Shown in pieces: positions 43,896 through 52,136 of a DNA stretch of 64,000 bases. This DNA is from Caldicellulosiruptor changbaiensis (lineage in GTDB: Bacteria; Bacillota; Thermoanaerobacteria; Caldicellulosiruptorales; Caldicellulosiruptoraceae), in contig NZ_CP034791.1 in assembly GCF_003999255.1 (NCBI RefSeq), positions 2,458,501-2,522,500 on the forward strand, read 5' to 3'. A model generated the notes under the pieces. That model searched no databases. It saw only the letters and a program-made list of their open reading frames with translations, and was not told the origin of the DNA. Position 1 is the stretch's first letter, and each line of letters begins with the position of its first letter. Both the position numbers and the translations under genes were made by a program.

Positions 43896-43938
43896 AAAAA
43901 AGGGACCTTCTAAGGATTCTGTCAAAGAAGGCCCCTTT
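43896..43938 (-). terminator. Terminator of the ctpA/SLH gene group
   Basis: On the minus strand AAAGGGGCCTTCT pairs with AGAAGGTCCCTTT (one mismatch) and is followed by TTTGATTTT, 8 bases after the protease stop. Confidence 0.7.
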
Positions 43939-43945
43939 CCAATTT

Positions 43946-45364
43946 TTACTTCCCTTGCTTAAAGTACTGAATAGCTCTTTGTAGCTGCTTGTCTACATAC
44001 TTTGATTTTAAAAACTCTGTAAACCTTTCATTTAACTTCTTTTGAGTTGCTATATCAAGTACTCCATTTGGTGAAAGCTTATTATCTTTTTGGAACTTCT
44101 TGATTGCATTTACAGTCGCATCGTCCATTTTTCCAGTCCAGCTACTCAAATACCTCAAATAATAAAGTCTTTGCTGAGCAGCAAGTACTTCCAAATCCAT
44201 ATCGCCTTTTTTGTATTTCTTAGTTGCGGTTAAAGTCAAAATTTTGTCAGGCCCAAACTGGGAAAGCGAATCATCCTGCACCTCAATATTTGGTATAACA
44301 CCTTTGCCATCTACATAGTACCCAGACGGTGATTTATACTTAGCAACTGTAACCTTTGCCATATACCCTTTTTTAGTAGCTGTTTCGGGAAGCGAAATTA
44401 GTGTCTGGACTGTGCCTTTACCGTATGTCTTTGTGCCAATTACAACACCAACCTTAGTGTCTTTAATAGCTTGTGCAAATATCTCAGATGCAGATGCACT
44501 TGATTCATTTGTTAAAACAGCAAGCTTGTATTTTGGGTTTTTATTCTTTGACTTATACTCATCCTTGAACGTATTGTATTCAATTGTCACAATTGGTCCC
44601 TCCGGTACAAAGAACTCACAAATCTTTACAACCTCATCCAAAAGCCCACCAGGATTGTTTCGTATATCAAATATGATATTTTTGATACCCTTTTTGTCAA
44701 ACTCACCAAGAGCTTTTTTGACCTCATTTGATGCACCTTGTGAAAATTGTGTAAGTTTAATATAACCGATATTATTTTCTAATACCCTGTACTCAACAAC
44801 AGGAATCTTAATCTTTCTTCTTACAATAGAAAATCTGTAAGTCTTACCATCTCGCAAGATGTCAATTACAACAGTTGTTCCCTCTTGCCCGCGAATGAGT
44901 TTTACAGCATCATCTGTTGTCTTGCCAACAAGAGATTTCCCATCTGCTGCAACAATTTTATCACCAACCTTTAATCCTGCCTCTTTTGCTGGCGTTCCAT
45001 CAAACACACCAGTTATCACAATATAATCATCTTGTTTTTCTATCTGAACACCTATTCCAGAAAACTCCCCATTCACACTCTCTGTAAAGTCTTTAGCCTC
45101 CTGTGGTTTCATGTATTCTGAGTATTTGTCAAGGCTCTTGAAAAGTCCTGCAAACATCATGTCAATCAAATCATCATAGCTGTACTTTCCAATATGATAA
45201 ACCTTTGCAACTTGCAACACTTTTTTGATATAGTCCATTTGCTGATCTGTTGGATAGTCACTTGAGATTATAAAAAACTGGGAATACACAGGAACTGCAA
45301 TAAATAAAGACAATGCAACTACAACAGCTACAATTTTGAGAAAAAGTTTTCTGTTTTTGCTCAT
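43946..45364 (-). CDS. ctpA: S41 carboxyl-terminal processing protease with peptidoglycan-binding domain
   Basis: This 472-residue exported protease has a signal anchor at residues 7-28, a PDZ domain at about 95-175 (FSGIGVQIEKQDDYIVITGV), and the S41 core with catalytic Ser in LTNESSASASEIFAQAIKD (about 290-308) and Lys in KTYGKGTVQT (about 318-327). A C-terminal PG_binding_1 domain at about 395-450 (QRLYYLRYLSSWTGKMDDAT) anchors it to the wall. It lies in line with the two SLH genes and may process surface proteins. No lipobox is present. Confidence 0.9.
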   Translation of the reverse strand: MSKNRKLFLKIVAVVVALSLFIAVPVYSQFFIISSDYPTDQQMDYIKKVLQVAKVYHIGKYSYDDLIDMMFAGLFKSLDKYSEYMKPQEAKDFTESVNGEFSGIGVQIEKQDDYIVITGVFDGTPAKEAGLKVGDKIVAADGKSLVGKTTDDAVKLIRGQEGTTVVIDILRDGKTYRFSIVRRKIKIPVVEYRVLENNIGYIKLTQFSQGASNEVKKALGEFDKKGIKNIIFDIRNNPGGLLDEVVKICEFFVPEGPIVTIEYNTFKDEYKSKNKNPKYKLAVLTNESSASASEIFAQAIKDTKVGVVIGTKTYGKGTVQTLISLPETATKKGYMAKVTVAKYKSPSGYYVDGKGVIPNIEVQDDSLSQFGPDKILTLTATKKYKKGDMDLEVLAAQQRLYYLRYLSSWTGKMDDATVNAIKKFQKDNKLSPNGVLDIATQKKLNERFTEFLKSKYVDKQLQRAIQYFKQGK

Positions 45365-45419
45365 TTTACACCTTTACCTCCATTATATATTGTTTTTATT
45401 TGATTTTTGTATCCTCTTT

Positions 45420-46871
45420 TTAATCAGTGTGAAAAATACTCATGTTAAGATACTGCTGCGGAAGATCATTTCTAAGATAGTTTATAAGATTAAATATGAT
45501 ATTGGCAGCAACACCTTTTGTAAGTCTTTCCTGGGGCATGAACATGTTTTCTTCAGTACCTGCCATAATCCTTGTATCCTTTAAAACCTGAGCAGCATCT
45601 TTTGCCCATGTGGGAATGCTGCTATCGTCTAAATAGCTCGTCTGTGTTATGGGCTGTGTTATCTTCTTGTCAAAACCAATTACCTTTGAAATTACCAAAG
45701 CTGCCTCAGCTCTCGTTATATAGTCTTCAGGCTTGAAATAATCAGAAGACTTTCCTCTCATAAGTCCTGCTTTTGTAATTGCATATATATACCCATAATA
45801 CTTGTGATTTAGCGGAACATCCTTGTAGATTGACTTTTTCTGGGTTGTTCGCGGGTTGTAATAGTTACTATAAATGTTCAGTGTGTCAAGCAAAAGTTTT
45901 GCAAACTGAGCTCTTGTGATATACTCTGTTGGGACAAAATCATCTTTGTTGTAAAAACCATTGAAGGCAAAACATGTGTTTATCGCCTCTTCATATTCAT
46001 ATCCTTTTACCTTTGGCAGGCTTGGAATGACAGCCATTCTGATGATTGGGGACTTCTCAATGTTCTTTTGAATCTTACCCTTGTTTCTCTTTGTCAAAAC
46101 CTCACCGTTTTTGGTAAATGTGGGCATGTCATAGGTTATGTCAAGATTACCTTCCACTTTGGATTTTAGAACATATGTACCGGTGATACTCGATGGTGTA
46201 TCGTTCTTCTTAAATTCTAACAGTGTTTTTTGTACAAGTGCAATGTTAAGGTTTACAATGCCAAACCATGAAGGTGTCTCAATAGTCTGTTTCACTTTTT
46301 GAAACTCACCACTCCCCCAGTACCCATCATATCCATAGTTTTCACCTTCAATTGAAATCTTCAAGCCACCATCATATGTCTTGATAAGATTCCACTCACC
46401 TTGATAGAAGTTCACAGCAGGATTTGTATCCACTGCTGTTGATTTTGAAAATGAATAGTTTTGAAGGTCATAAACGGCACCACCAACTGTCAGTGTCTCT
46501 TTGTAGCTGCTCAACGTATACTCCTTTGTTATACTACCATTTGGAAGTTTTGTCAAGCTCCCTTTGAGACTAACTGTCCTCTTTACTGTAATCTTGCCTG
46601 TTGAGTCCTTTAAATCATATGAGTAAGAGATTGTCTCAGATTTTCCAGCAGTTCTAATTTTTGCATCAAGTGTTCCAGAAAGCAGAACAGGCTGGCCTGT
46701 CACAAAAGTGTATTCGTAATAATCTATTTTGGTCTTTTTCGGGTCAGATTCTTTGTAGGAGGATATCCCACCTTCATAACCCAAATATCCTTCTTCAGAA
46801 AATGCCATTTTAATGGGACCAAGAAAAATACTTACAATGACAATTAATAAAGCAAGAAACCTTCTTTTCAA
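45420..46871 (-). CDS. Secreted S-layer-homology protein
   Basis: This 483-residue protein has a signal peptide (FLALLIVIVSIFLGPIKMAF, cleavage near AFSEEG). The N-terminal 270 residues are beta-rich with no recognised family. Three SLH repeats occupy about 305-470 (YITRAQFAKLLLDTLNIYSN, YITRAEAALVISKVIG, RLTKGVAANIIFNLI), which bind secondary cell-wall polymer. It sits between ctpA and a larger SLH protein on the same strand. The function of the N-terminal domain is unknown. Confidence 0.75.
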   Translation of the reverse strand: MKRRFLALLIVIVSIFLGPIKMAFSEEGYLGYEGGISSYKESDPKKTKIDYYEYTFVTGQPVLLSGTLDAKIRTAGKSETISYSYDLKDSTGKITVKRTVSLKGSLTKLPNGSITKEYTLSSYKETLTVGGAVYDLQNYSFSKSTAVDTNPAVNFYQGEWNLIKTYDGGLKISIEGENYGYDGYWGSGEFQKVKQTIETPSWFGIVNLNIALVQKTLLEFKKNDTPSSITGTYVLKSKVEGNLDITYDMPTFTKNGEVLTKRNKGKIQKNIEKSPIIRMAVIPSLPKVKGYEYEEAINTCFAFNGFYNKDDFVPTEYITRAQFAKLLLDTLNIYSNYYNPRTTQKKSIYKDVPLNHKYYGYIYAITKAGLMRGKSSDYFKPEDYITRAEAALVISKVIGFDKKITQPITQTSYLDDSSIPTWAKDAAQVLKDTRIMAGTEENMFMPQERLTKGVAANIIFNLINYLRNDLPQQYLNMSIFHTD

Positions 46872-46916
46872 AAGTTATGCCCCCTTTTAAAACTACTTAA
46901 AAGGCCTCTTAATTTT

Positions 46917-49900
46917 TTAGTAATTAATTATAACAATGGATGGCTCTATTACATTTTTAGAAATGTTAAAGCTGGTTTGTGGCACAAGCAGGATTACTTC
47001 ATCTCCATACTGCGGAAGCTGCGATGTAATATCACCTGAACTATTTATCAAAATTGCATTTGCCGGATCTAAAACAAGGCTTGCGTTTATCTTGTTCCAG
47101 GTTTTTGTAACCATATCATGGTACTGTGGATTTAAAACTTGTCCATTTTTACCCATTGTTCCTACAACTATATACCCACCAAAACTTGCATCAATAATGG
47201 ACATTGCGTACTTCCCATCGTGGATAATATACACACTTTTGTTTATAAGTCCCAAAATATCCTTTGGATTATTTATGCCATACACATCACAATATATTGT
47301 TTGGGTATCGTATGAAAGCACAAGCGGAGTTGAAACAAATTGCCAACCATTTTGTTTGTCAAGGTATACAAAGTTTTTAAGCTTAATATATTCAAGCTCG
47401 CTAATCTCTGAAACTTCGCCTCTTACTATAATAGGTTTTGAGACTGCTTCTTTGTATTTTGCAACAACAAGGTTTTTCCCATCAGATACAGCTATAATTT
47501 CATCTCCCACTTTTGGGGCCGTATTTGAAAGAAGTCCATTTGCAACAAGGTATGAGTTTTGGTTGAAGTTTAATTGCTCACCAGATAGCGTAATGGTACC
47601 TGACTTAACATTTGTCACTTCACCTTGCAGTTGAGAAAACCACCCTTTTGAAAGAGCAAAGACAGTATCTACAGTCTCTTGCGAGAACCTATCCTTTGTA
47701 ATTACCACCACAGAGAAATTCTGTAAAATTGGTATGCTTTTTTGTTTCATACCATCTACAATAAACAGTGCGTCAGATGGTATTTTAAATGTCTTGTAGT
47801 CATACAACCTTTCAAACTGGTTGTTTCGCAAAATTGAAATATCTGACAAATACAAAATATCACCGATTGTAGTTGCTTTTGCAATATAGATATTCTTTAC
47901 ATAATCATTTGTAGATATTTCAATCTTTTTGATATTTGCTGAAGCTCCAAAAAAGGACCCGGTAACTTTTACATACTGACCTTGAGCCAAATCCTTAAGA
48001 CTTCCTTTTGAGCTACTTTTTATAACCTCAACATCGCTACTTAGTTCATAAGGTCCATATACTCTGCCATTAATATTAAGATATATCTTCTCAGGTATTT
48101 TTGTAATCGGATTTCTCTGGATATCTTCAATTTTGGCAATCTTTGGCTGAAGATTTGAGCTTGCGGTTATACTTCTCACAAAATCGCCATTAAAATAAAG
48201 ATATACTATATCGCCCTTCGAAAGACTATCAGGTGAAGTAGTTTTACCATCTTTCATAACCTTTAGCCCCATTTTTTTAGAAAACCTGTAGCTTTTTCTA
48301 ACACCGTCTTGATTGTAAATTTCAATATAACTTAAGTTTATATCAATCTCATAAAGTATACCACCGACTATATCCTCAGCTCTCTCATCATAGGTTGTGC
48401 TGATGTACTGAGCAAACCCGCTATACTCTCCAACTAAAACCTTCATGCCTTGATAAAAATCATTTTTTGTAAGTCCTCTTGTAAAATCTCCTTTGTCAAT
48501 ATAAGCTGTATCAGGGGATAGCAAAAACGACATTAGCTTCCCGTTTGAGTTAATAACAATTCTGTCATTTGAGATCTGAGAAATAATACCTTCCACCCTG
48601 CTGATGTCTTGGTCTTGATAAGACAAAACCTCAATGTTATCTGCTCTGTTCTTTTTTGCAACTACTGTGACAATATTCCCAACTGACAAATCTGAAAGAT
48701 TTACAGCTTTCGAAGCTCTTGTATCGTAAATTGTGGCTTTGGGACTTACTAAAAGATCATAGGCCTTGCCATCTGGCAGTTTTATTTGAATTGTATTCTT
48801 TTTTACATCAATCTTCGTGATGACACCTTTCAATGTCACTGTTCCTGCTTTGGATAAAACCTCACCCAATACAACCTGACCCTTGTCATTTACATAAAGG
48901 TCAATATAGTCCCCTTGTTGCAATGAAGAGGACAAAACTGCACCAGAGTCTGTTAGAACAACAAAATCTTGTTTTCCTGGAATTGTAGTTATTTCTATAT
49001 CATTTCCATTGTCGTCTTCAAAGTTGTACACAGTCTTATCAGAATATCTTTGAATATTTTTTAACTCAGCAGGCACTTCTTTAAGATTGTTCGCCTTTAC
49101 AATATAATCTTTAAGATTATACAAAATGAAACTTAGCTCTTCATATGTTATGTAGTCATCAGGATGAAGATAACCATCAGTCCTTCCAATTAAGCTTCCG
49201 TTTTTAAGAAGAGTATTTATGGAAGATAAAAACTTACTATCAATCTTATCATAGTCAGGGTAGGTTTTGGCTAAGTTTTCGTAGCTTTGCGGTATTTTGA
49301 ATGTTAACACAACCCAGCGGGCAACTTCCTGACGTGTGGCAGGTGCCGACCTTACAAAAATCAGGTCATCATATGAATATGGCCTTCCTTCATAGATAGC
49401 TCTTGAAACAATTTCGTTATTCTTTTTGATAAGATCATCTGTCATCTTTTCATGGTCTTTTTGACTTGGCTGTACCTGTGACATTGTATCTTGATATTCT
49501 TTTTTGGACATTACTTTCAGGTCATATGCAAGTTGTATATATCCTAAATAAAGGTAGTTGTATGGTACCACAAGTTTTGTGCCAGATACTCTTTTTGATT
49601 CTAACTTTTCTGCTCTCAAGAAGGCATCTTGCTGTTTTCCTGCACTGTTTAAAATTATCGAAAGTGCTTCTTCTTTTGTAAGTATATCAGATGGTTTTAT
49701 ATTTTCCTTGTTTGTCGAATTTAGAAATCCCAGCGCTGCTAAAAACAAAAGTCCTTTTTTTGATACTGGATTCTGAGGAAGCTGTAGTATCTTGGTATTT
49801 TTAATCATCTTGGAATAATCGGCAACAGTTGTGTATTCAATAGCCTGTTGAGCCCATGCAGGTGTAAAAAGGCTTAATGCAAACACCAAAATTATCAATA

Positions 49901-49937
49901 AAGATAAAAACGAATTTTTCCTTCTCAACTTGTCCAC
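46917..49937 (-). CDS. Large secreted SLH-like protein with tandem beta-domains
   Basis: This 1006-residue protein has a signal peptide (FLSLLIILVFALSLFTPAWA) followed by divergent SLH repeats at about 50-290 (ILTKEEALSIILNS, TRQEVARWVVLTF, YITYEELSFILYNL). From about 340 to the end, repeated 70-90 residue beta units occur, each following the pattern G.I..I..N.I.I...G....Y.......I...G...S...L..GD.V.V (for example TLKGVITKIDVKKNTIQIKL and GILYEIDINLSYIEIYNQDG). This resembles DUF5666-like repeats. It is likely a wall-bound structural or adhesive protein. The gene ends 46 bases before the next SLH gene starts. Confidence 0.75.
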   Translation of the reverse strand: MDKLRRKNSFLSLLIILVFALSLFTPAWAQQAIEYTTVADYSKMIKNTKILQLPQNPVSKKGLLFLAALGFLNSTNKENIKPSDILTKEEALSIILNSAGKQQDAFLRAEKLESKRVSGTKLVVPYNYLYLGYIQLAYDLKVMSKKEYQDTMSQVQPSQKDHEKMTDDLIKKNNEIVSRAIYEGRPYSYDDLIFVRSAPATRQEVARWVVLTFKIPQSYENLAKTYPDYDKIDSKFLSSINTLLKNGSLIGRTDGYLHPDDYITYEELSFILYNLKDYIVKANNLKEVPAELKNIQRYSDKTVYNFEDDNGNDIEITTIPGKQDFVVLTDSGAVLSSSLQQGDYIDLYVNDKGQVVLGEVLSKAGTVTLKGVITKIDVKKNTIQIKLPDGKAYDLLVSPKATIYDTRASKAVNLSDLSVGNIVTVVAKKNRADNIEVLSYQDQDISRVEGIISQISNDRIVINSNGKLMSFLLSPDTAYIDKGDFTRGLTKNDFYQGMKVLVGEYSGFAQYISTTYDERAEDIVGGILYEIDINLSYIEIYNQDGVRKSYRFSKKMGLKVMKDGKTTSPDSLSKGDIVYLYFNGDFVRSITASSNLQPKIAKIEDIQRNPITKIPEKIYLNINGRVYGPYELSSDVEVIKSSSKGSLKDLAQGQYVKVTGSFFGASANIKKIEISTNDYVKNIYIAKATTIGDILYLSDISILRNNQFERLYDYKTFKIPSDALFIVDGMKQKSIPILQNFSVVVITKDRFSQETVDTVFALSKGWFSQLQGEVTNVKSGTITLSGEQLNFNQNSYLVANGLLSNTAPKVGDEIIAVSDGKNLVVAKYKEAVSKPIIVRGEVSEISELEYIKLKNFVYLDKQNGWQFVSTPLVLSYDTQTIYCDVYGINNPKDILGLINKSVYIIHDGKYAMSIIDASFGGYIVVGTMGKNGQVLNPQYHDMVTKTWNKINASLVLDPANAILINSSGDITSQLPQYGDEVILLVPQTSFNISKNVIEPSIVIINY

Positions 49938-49979
49938 CTTCTCATTTTCATTATGTCAAAAAAGATTTTGAAAAAAATT

Positions 49980-50966
49980 CTATAAAATATTATCGACCTT
50001 TTTTAACTTCTGTTCAAGCTCTGCCTTCAGCTGTTCAAGATACGAAATCAAAATCTCTGCATTATCAATCCTGTTGATTTTATCTCTAATTTTAGCTGCA
50101 TTCTCTATCCCTTTTACAAAAAAACTAAGATGCTTCCTTGCCTCAAGCACTGCCATCTTCTCGCCTTTTTCAGTGCATAGCTGCCTGAAAAATTCAATTG
50201 CAACTTTGATTTTCTGATGAGGTAAGACTCTTGTTGTAACCTGCCCGTTTTCAAATCCCTCTTTTATCTGAAGAAACACCCAAGGGTTTCCAAGCGCTGC
50301 TCTTCCTATCATAATAGCATCTGCCTTTGTTATTTCATACGCTTTTTTTGCTGACTCAAAATCCACTATATCGCCGTTGGCAACAACCGGAATTTTAACC
50401 TTCTCTTTTACCTTTCTTATTATCTCCCAGTCAGCTTTCCCTGAATACATCTGTGTGCGTGTTCTGCCATGGACTGTTATAAAACTTGCACCGCTTTCTT
50501 GCATGATATAGGCAAACTCTGGCGCATTTATATTTTCTTCATCAAATCCCTTTCGTATCTTTACAGACACAGGTTTCCTGCTCACCCTTGCAACCTCTTC
50601 AACTATTTTTGCTGCCAAAGAAGGATTTTTCATTAGTGCACTTCCTTCACCGCTTTTTACAACTTTTGGAACAGGGCAGCCCATGTTTATGTCAATAAAA
50701 TCGTACTCAAATTCATCCTGAATAATTTTGACCGCTTCAGCCATTACATGTGGGTCACTTCCAAAAATCTGAACACCTTTTATCTTCTCATCTTCAGAAA
50801 ACGAAATTAGTTCTTTCGTCTTTTGGCTTCCCATTGTGATTGCTTTTGCGCTCACCATCTCAGTTATGGTAACATCTGCACCAAACCTGCTGCATAGGCT
50901 TCTAAATGTCTTATCAGTAAACCCTGCCATTGGTGCTAAGAAGAGTTTTCTTGTGATGTTTAGCAT
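49980..50966 (-). CDS. dusB: tRNA-dihydrouridine synthase
   Basis: This 328-residue FMN enzyme reduces uridines in tRNA D-loops. Landmarks are LAPMAGFTDKTFRSLC at residues 11-26, FIDINMGCPVPKVVKSGEGS with catalytic Cys near 100, SVKIRKGF near 139, TVHGRTRTQMYSGKADW near 168 and ANGDIVDFESAKKA near 205 with MIGRAALGNPW following. The RXXRXQ-type and CPxPKV motifs fit DusB. Its ATG overlaps the stop of the short upstream gene. Confidence 0.9.
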   Translation of the reverse strand: MLNITRKLFLAPMAGFTDKTFRSLCSRFGADVTITEMVSAKAITMGSQKTKELISFSEDEKIKGVQIFGSDPHVMAEAVKIIQDEFEYDFIDINMGCPVPKVVKSGEGSALMKNPSLAAKIVEEVARVSRKPVSVKIRKGFDEENINAPEFAYIMQESGASFITVHGRTRTQMYSGKADWEIIRKVKEKVKIPVVANGDIVDFESAKKAYEITKADAIMIGRAALGNPWVFLQIKEGFENGQVTTRVLPHQKIKVAIEFFRQLCTEKGEKMAVLEARKHLSFFVKGIENAAKIRDKINRIDNAEILISYLEQLKAELEQKLKKVDNIL

Positions 50967-51151
50967 TCTGGCTTATTGCTCCCTTCAAAAAGGCTTTTCA
51001 ATACAATCTCCCTCTCCTCATTCAAAAGAGCGTACTCTTTAAACGTTCTCATGAAAAAGTACATTTTCCTTATCTCATCAGCGCAAAAAATTACCTCACC
51101 TGTTGAAATTATTTGTGTCCTAAAAACTGTAAATGCTTTTTTAAGGTCCAT
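50960..51151 (-). CDS. Short conserved-looking protein upstream of dus
   Basis: This 63-residue protein (MDLKKAFTVFRTQIISTGEV ... YALLNEEREIVLKSLFEGSN) overlaps the dus start by 7 bases, implying coupled translation. No family was recognised and its own ribosome binding site is weak. It is predicted to be helical and cytoplasmic. Confidence 0.5.
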   Translation of the reverse strand: MDLKKAFTVFRTQIISTGEVIFCADEIRKMYFFMRTFKEYALLNEEREIVLKSLFEGSNKPEC

Positions 51152-51258
51152 CAAATCAACATCTTTGTTTAATATATTTGTGACCTAATTTCCCTTTACT
51201 TTAAATCTTATCACATTTTTTAAACATTCAAAATTACAAATCTTTGAAAATTCCCATC

Positions 51259-51957
51259 TCAAAACATCTTTCCTATCACAACAAGAAGCAGCATGTGAAC
51301 AGGGTAAAACCAGTAGAAAAAGTATTTGTTTAGCCTTAGTTCAAATTCAACTGGTAGCATTCTAATTAGTAAAATCAGGACTACAGATATTATCGAATAA
51401 AACTGGACAGACCAGCCAATAAGGTGTACTTCAAACCATGTAAGGATGCAAAATACTATCAGTTGCAAAAGTGGCATGTCAAAGAATAAGTAAAAAATTA
51501 AAACTGACAAAACACCATATATTCCATAGTCCATAGGAACAAAATAAGAGATTGCAAGTGGAATTATAACAAGAAAATACCATCTCTTCTGAATAAAAAA
51601 TAAAGCTACAGCTGCAAAGAAAAATGTTGCAATCACATTTAGCTCGTATGGGTCCCCTGTCATAAGACTAAACGGAATCTGTGAGACCAGCGCAAATATG
51701 AAAAGCCTTTTTAAATACCTCTTAGGATTTGATGTAAACTTAAAGCCAGCTGCCACTTGAAAAGCAAAAATAGGAAATGCAATTCGCCCAACTATTCTAA
51801 AAAGTACTCTATTAGGAAAATACAAATAACCTATGTGGTCAATTAGCATGGTAGCAGCAGCAATGAGCTTTAAAAGATTGGACTTAGATTTTGTAAGCTT
51901 TTTTGACATAAGCATAAATAAAGGTAATGTATTTAAATTTGAAATTATTTTTTCCAC
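51259..51957 (-). CDS. TraX-family membrane protein
   Basis: About 232 residues with several membrane helices. The TraX signature is NLLKLIAAATMLIDHIGYLY, followed by FRIVGRIAFPIFAFQVAAGF and YLKRLFIFALVSQIPFSLMT. TraX acetylates F pilin in plasmids, but chromosomal homologues in Firmicutes are of unknown function, possibly O- or N-acyltransferases of the envelope. GTG at 51957 is chosen because AAGGGAGAG lies before it. Confidence 0.8.
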   Translation of the reverse strand: MEKIISNLNTLPLFMLMSKKLTKSKSNLLKLIAAATMLIDHIGYLYFPNRVLFRIVGRIAFPIFAFQVAAGFKFTSNPKRYLKRLFIFALVSQIPFSLMTGDPYELNVIATFFFAAVALFFIQKRWYFLVIIPLAISYFVPMDYGIYGVLSVLIFYLFFDMPLLQLIVFCILTWFEVHLIGWSVQFYSIISVVLILLIRMLPVEFELRLNKYFFYWFYPVHMLLLVVIGKMF

Positions 51958-52067
51958 AAATAACTCTCCCTTCAAATAAAAAAGGTAATTGATTGTATAT
52001 TTCTACTTTACGATACTAAAATCCTTTTTAAATATGTTTACTACCTTAAAAAAATTGTTGCTATAAA

Positions 52068-52120
52068 AAAATAAGGCTGCCACACTCCCTTTAATTCGGA
52101 AAAGTGCAGCAACCTCGTTT
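52068..52120 (-). terminator. Terminator downstream of the GH3 gene
   Basis: GGTTGCTGCACT pairs imperfectly with AGTGTGGCAGCC on the minus strand, followed by TTATTTTTTT. Confidence 0.6.
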
Positions 52121-52136
52121 TTTCGAACTTCAAATA

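Noticed and set aside
47000-49900. Several long plus-strand reading frames opposite the SLH gene
   Set aside because: They follow the codon pattern of the opposite strand, lack start signals and have no recognisable protein features.
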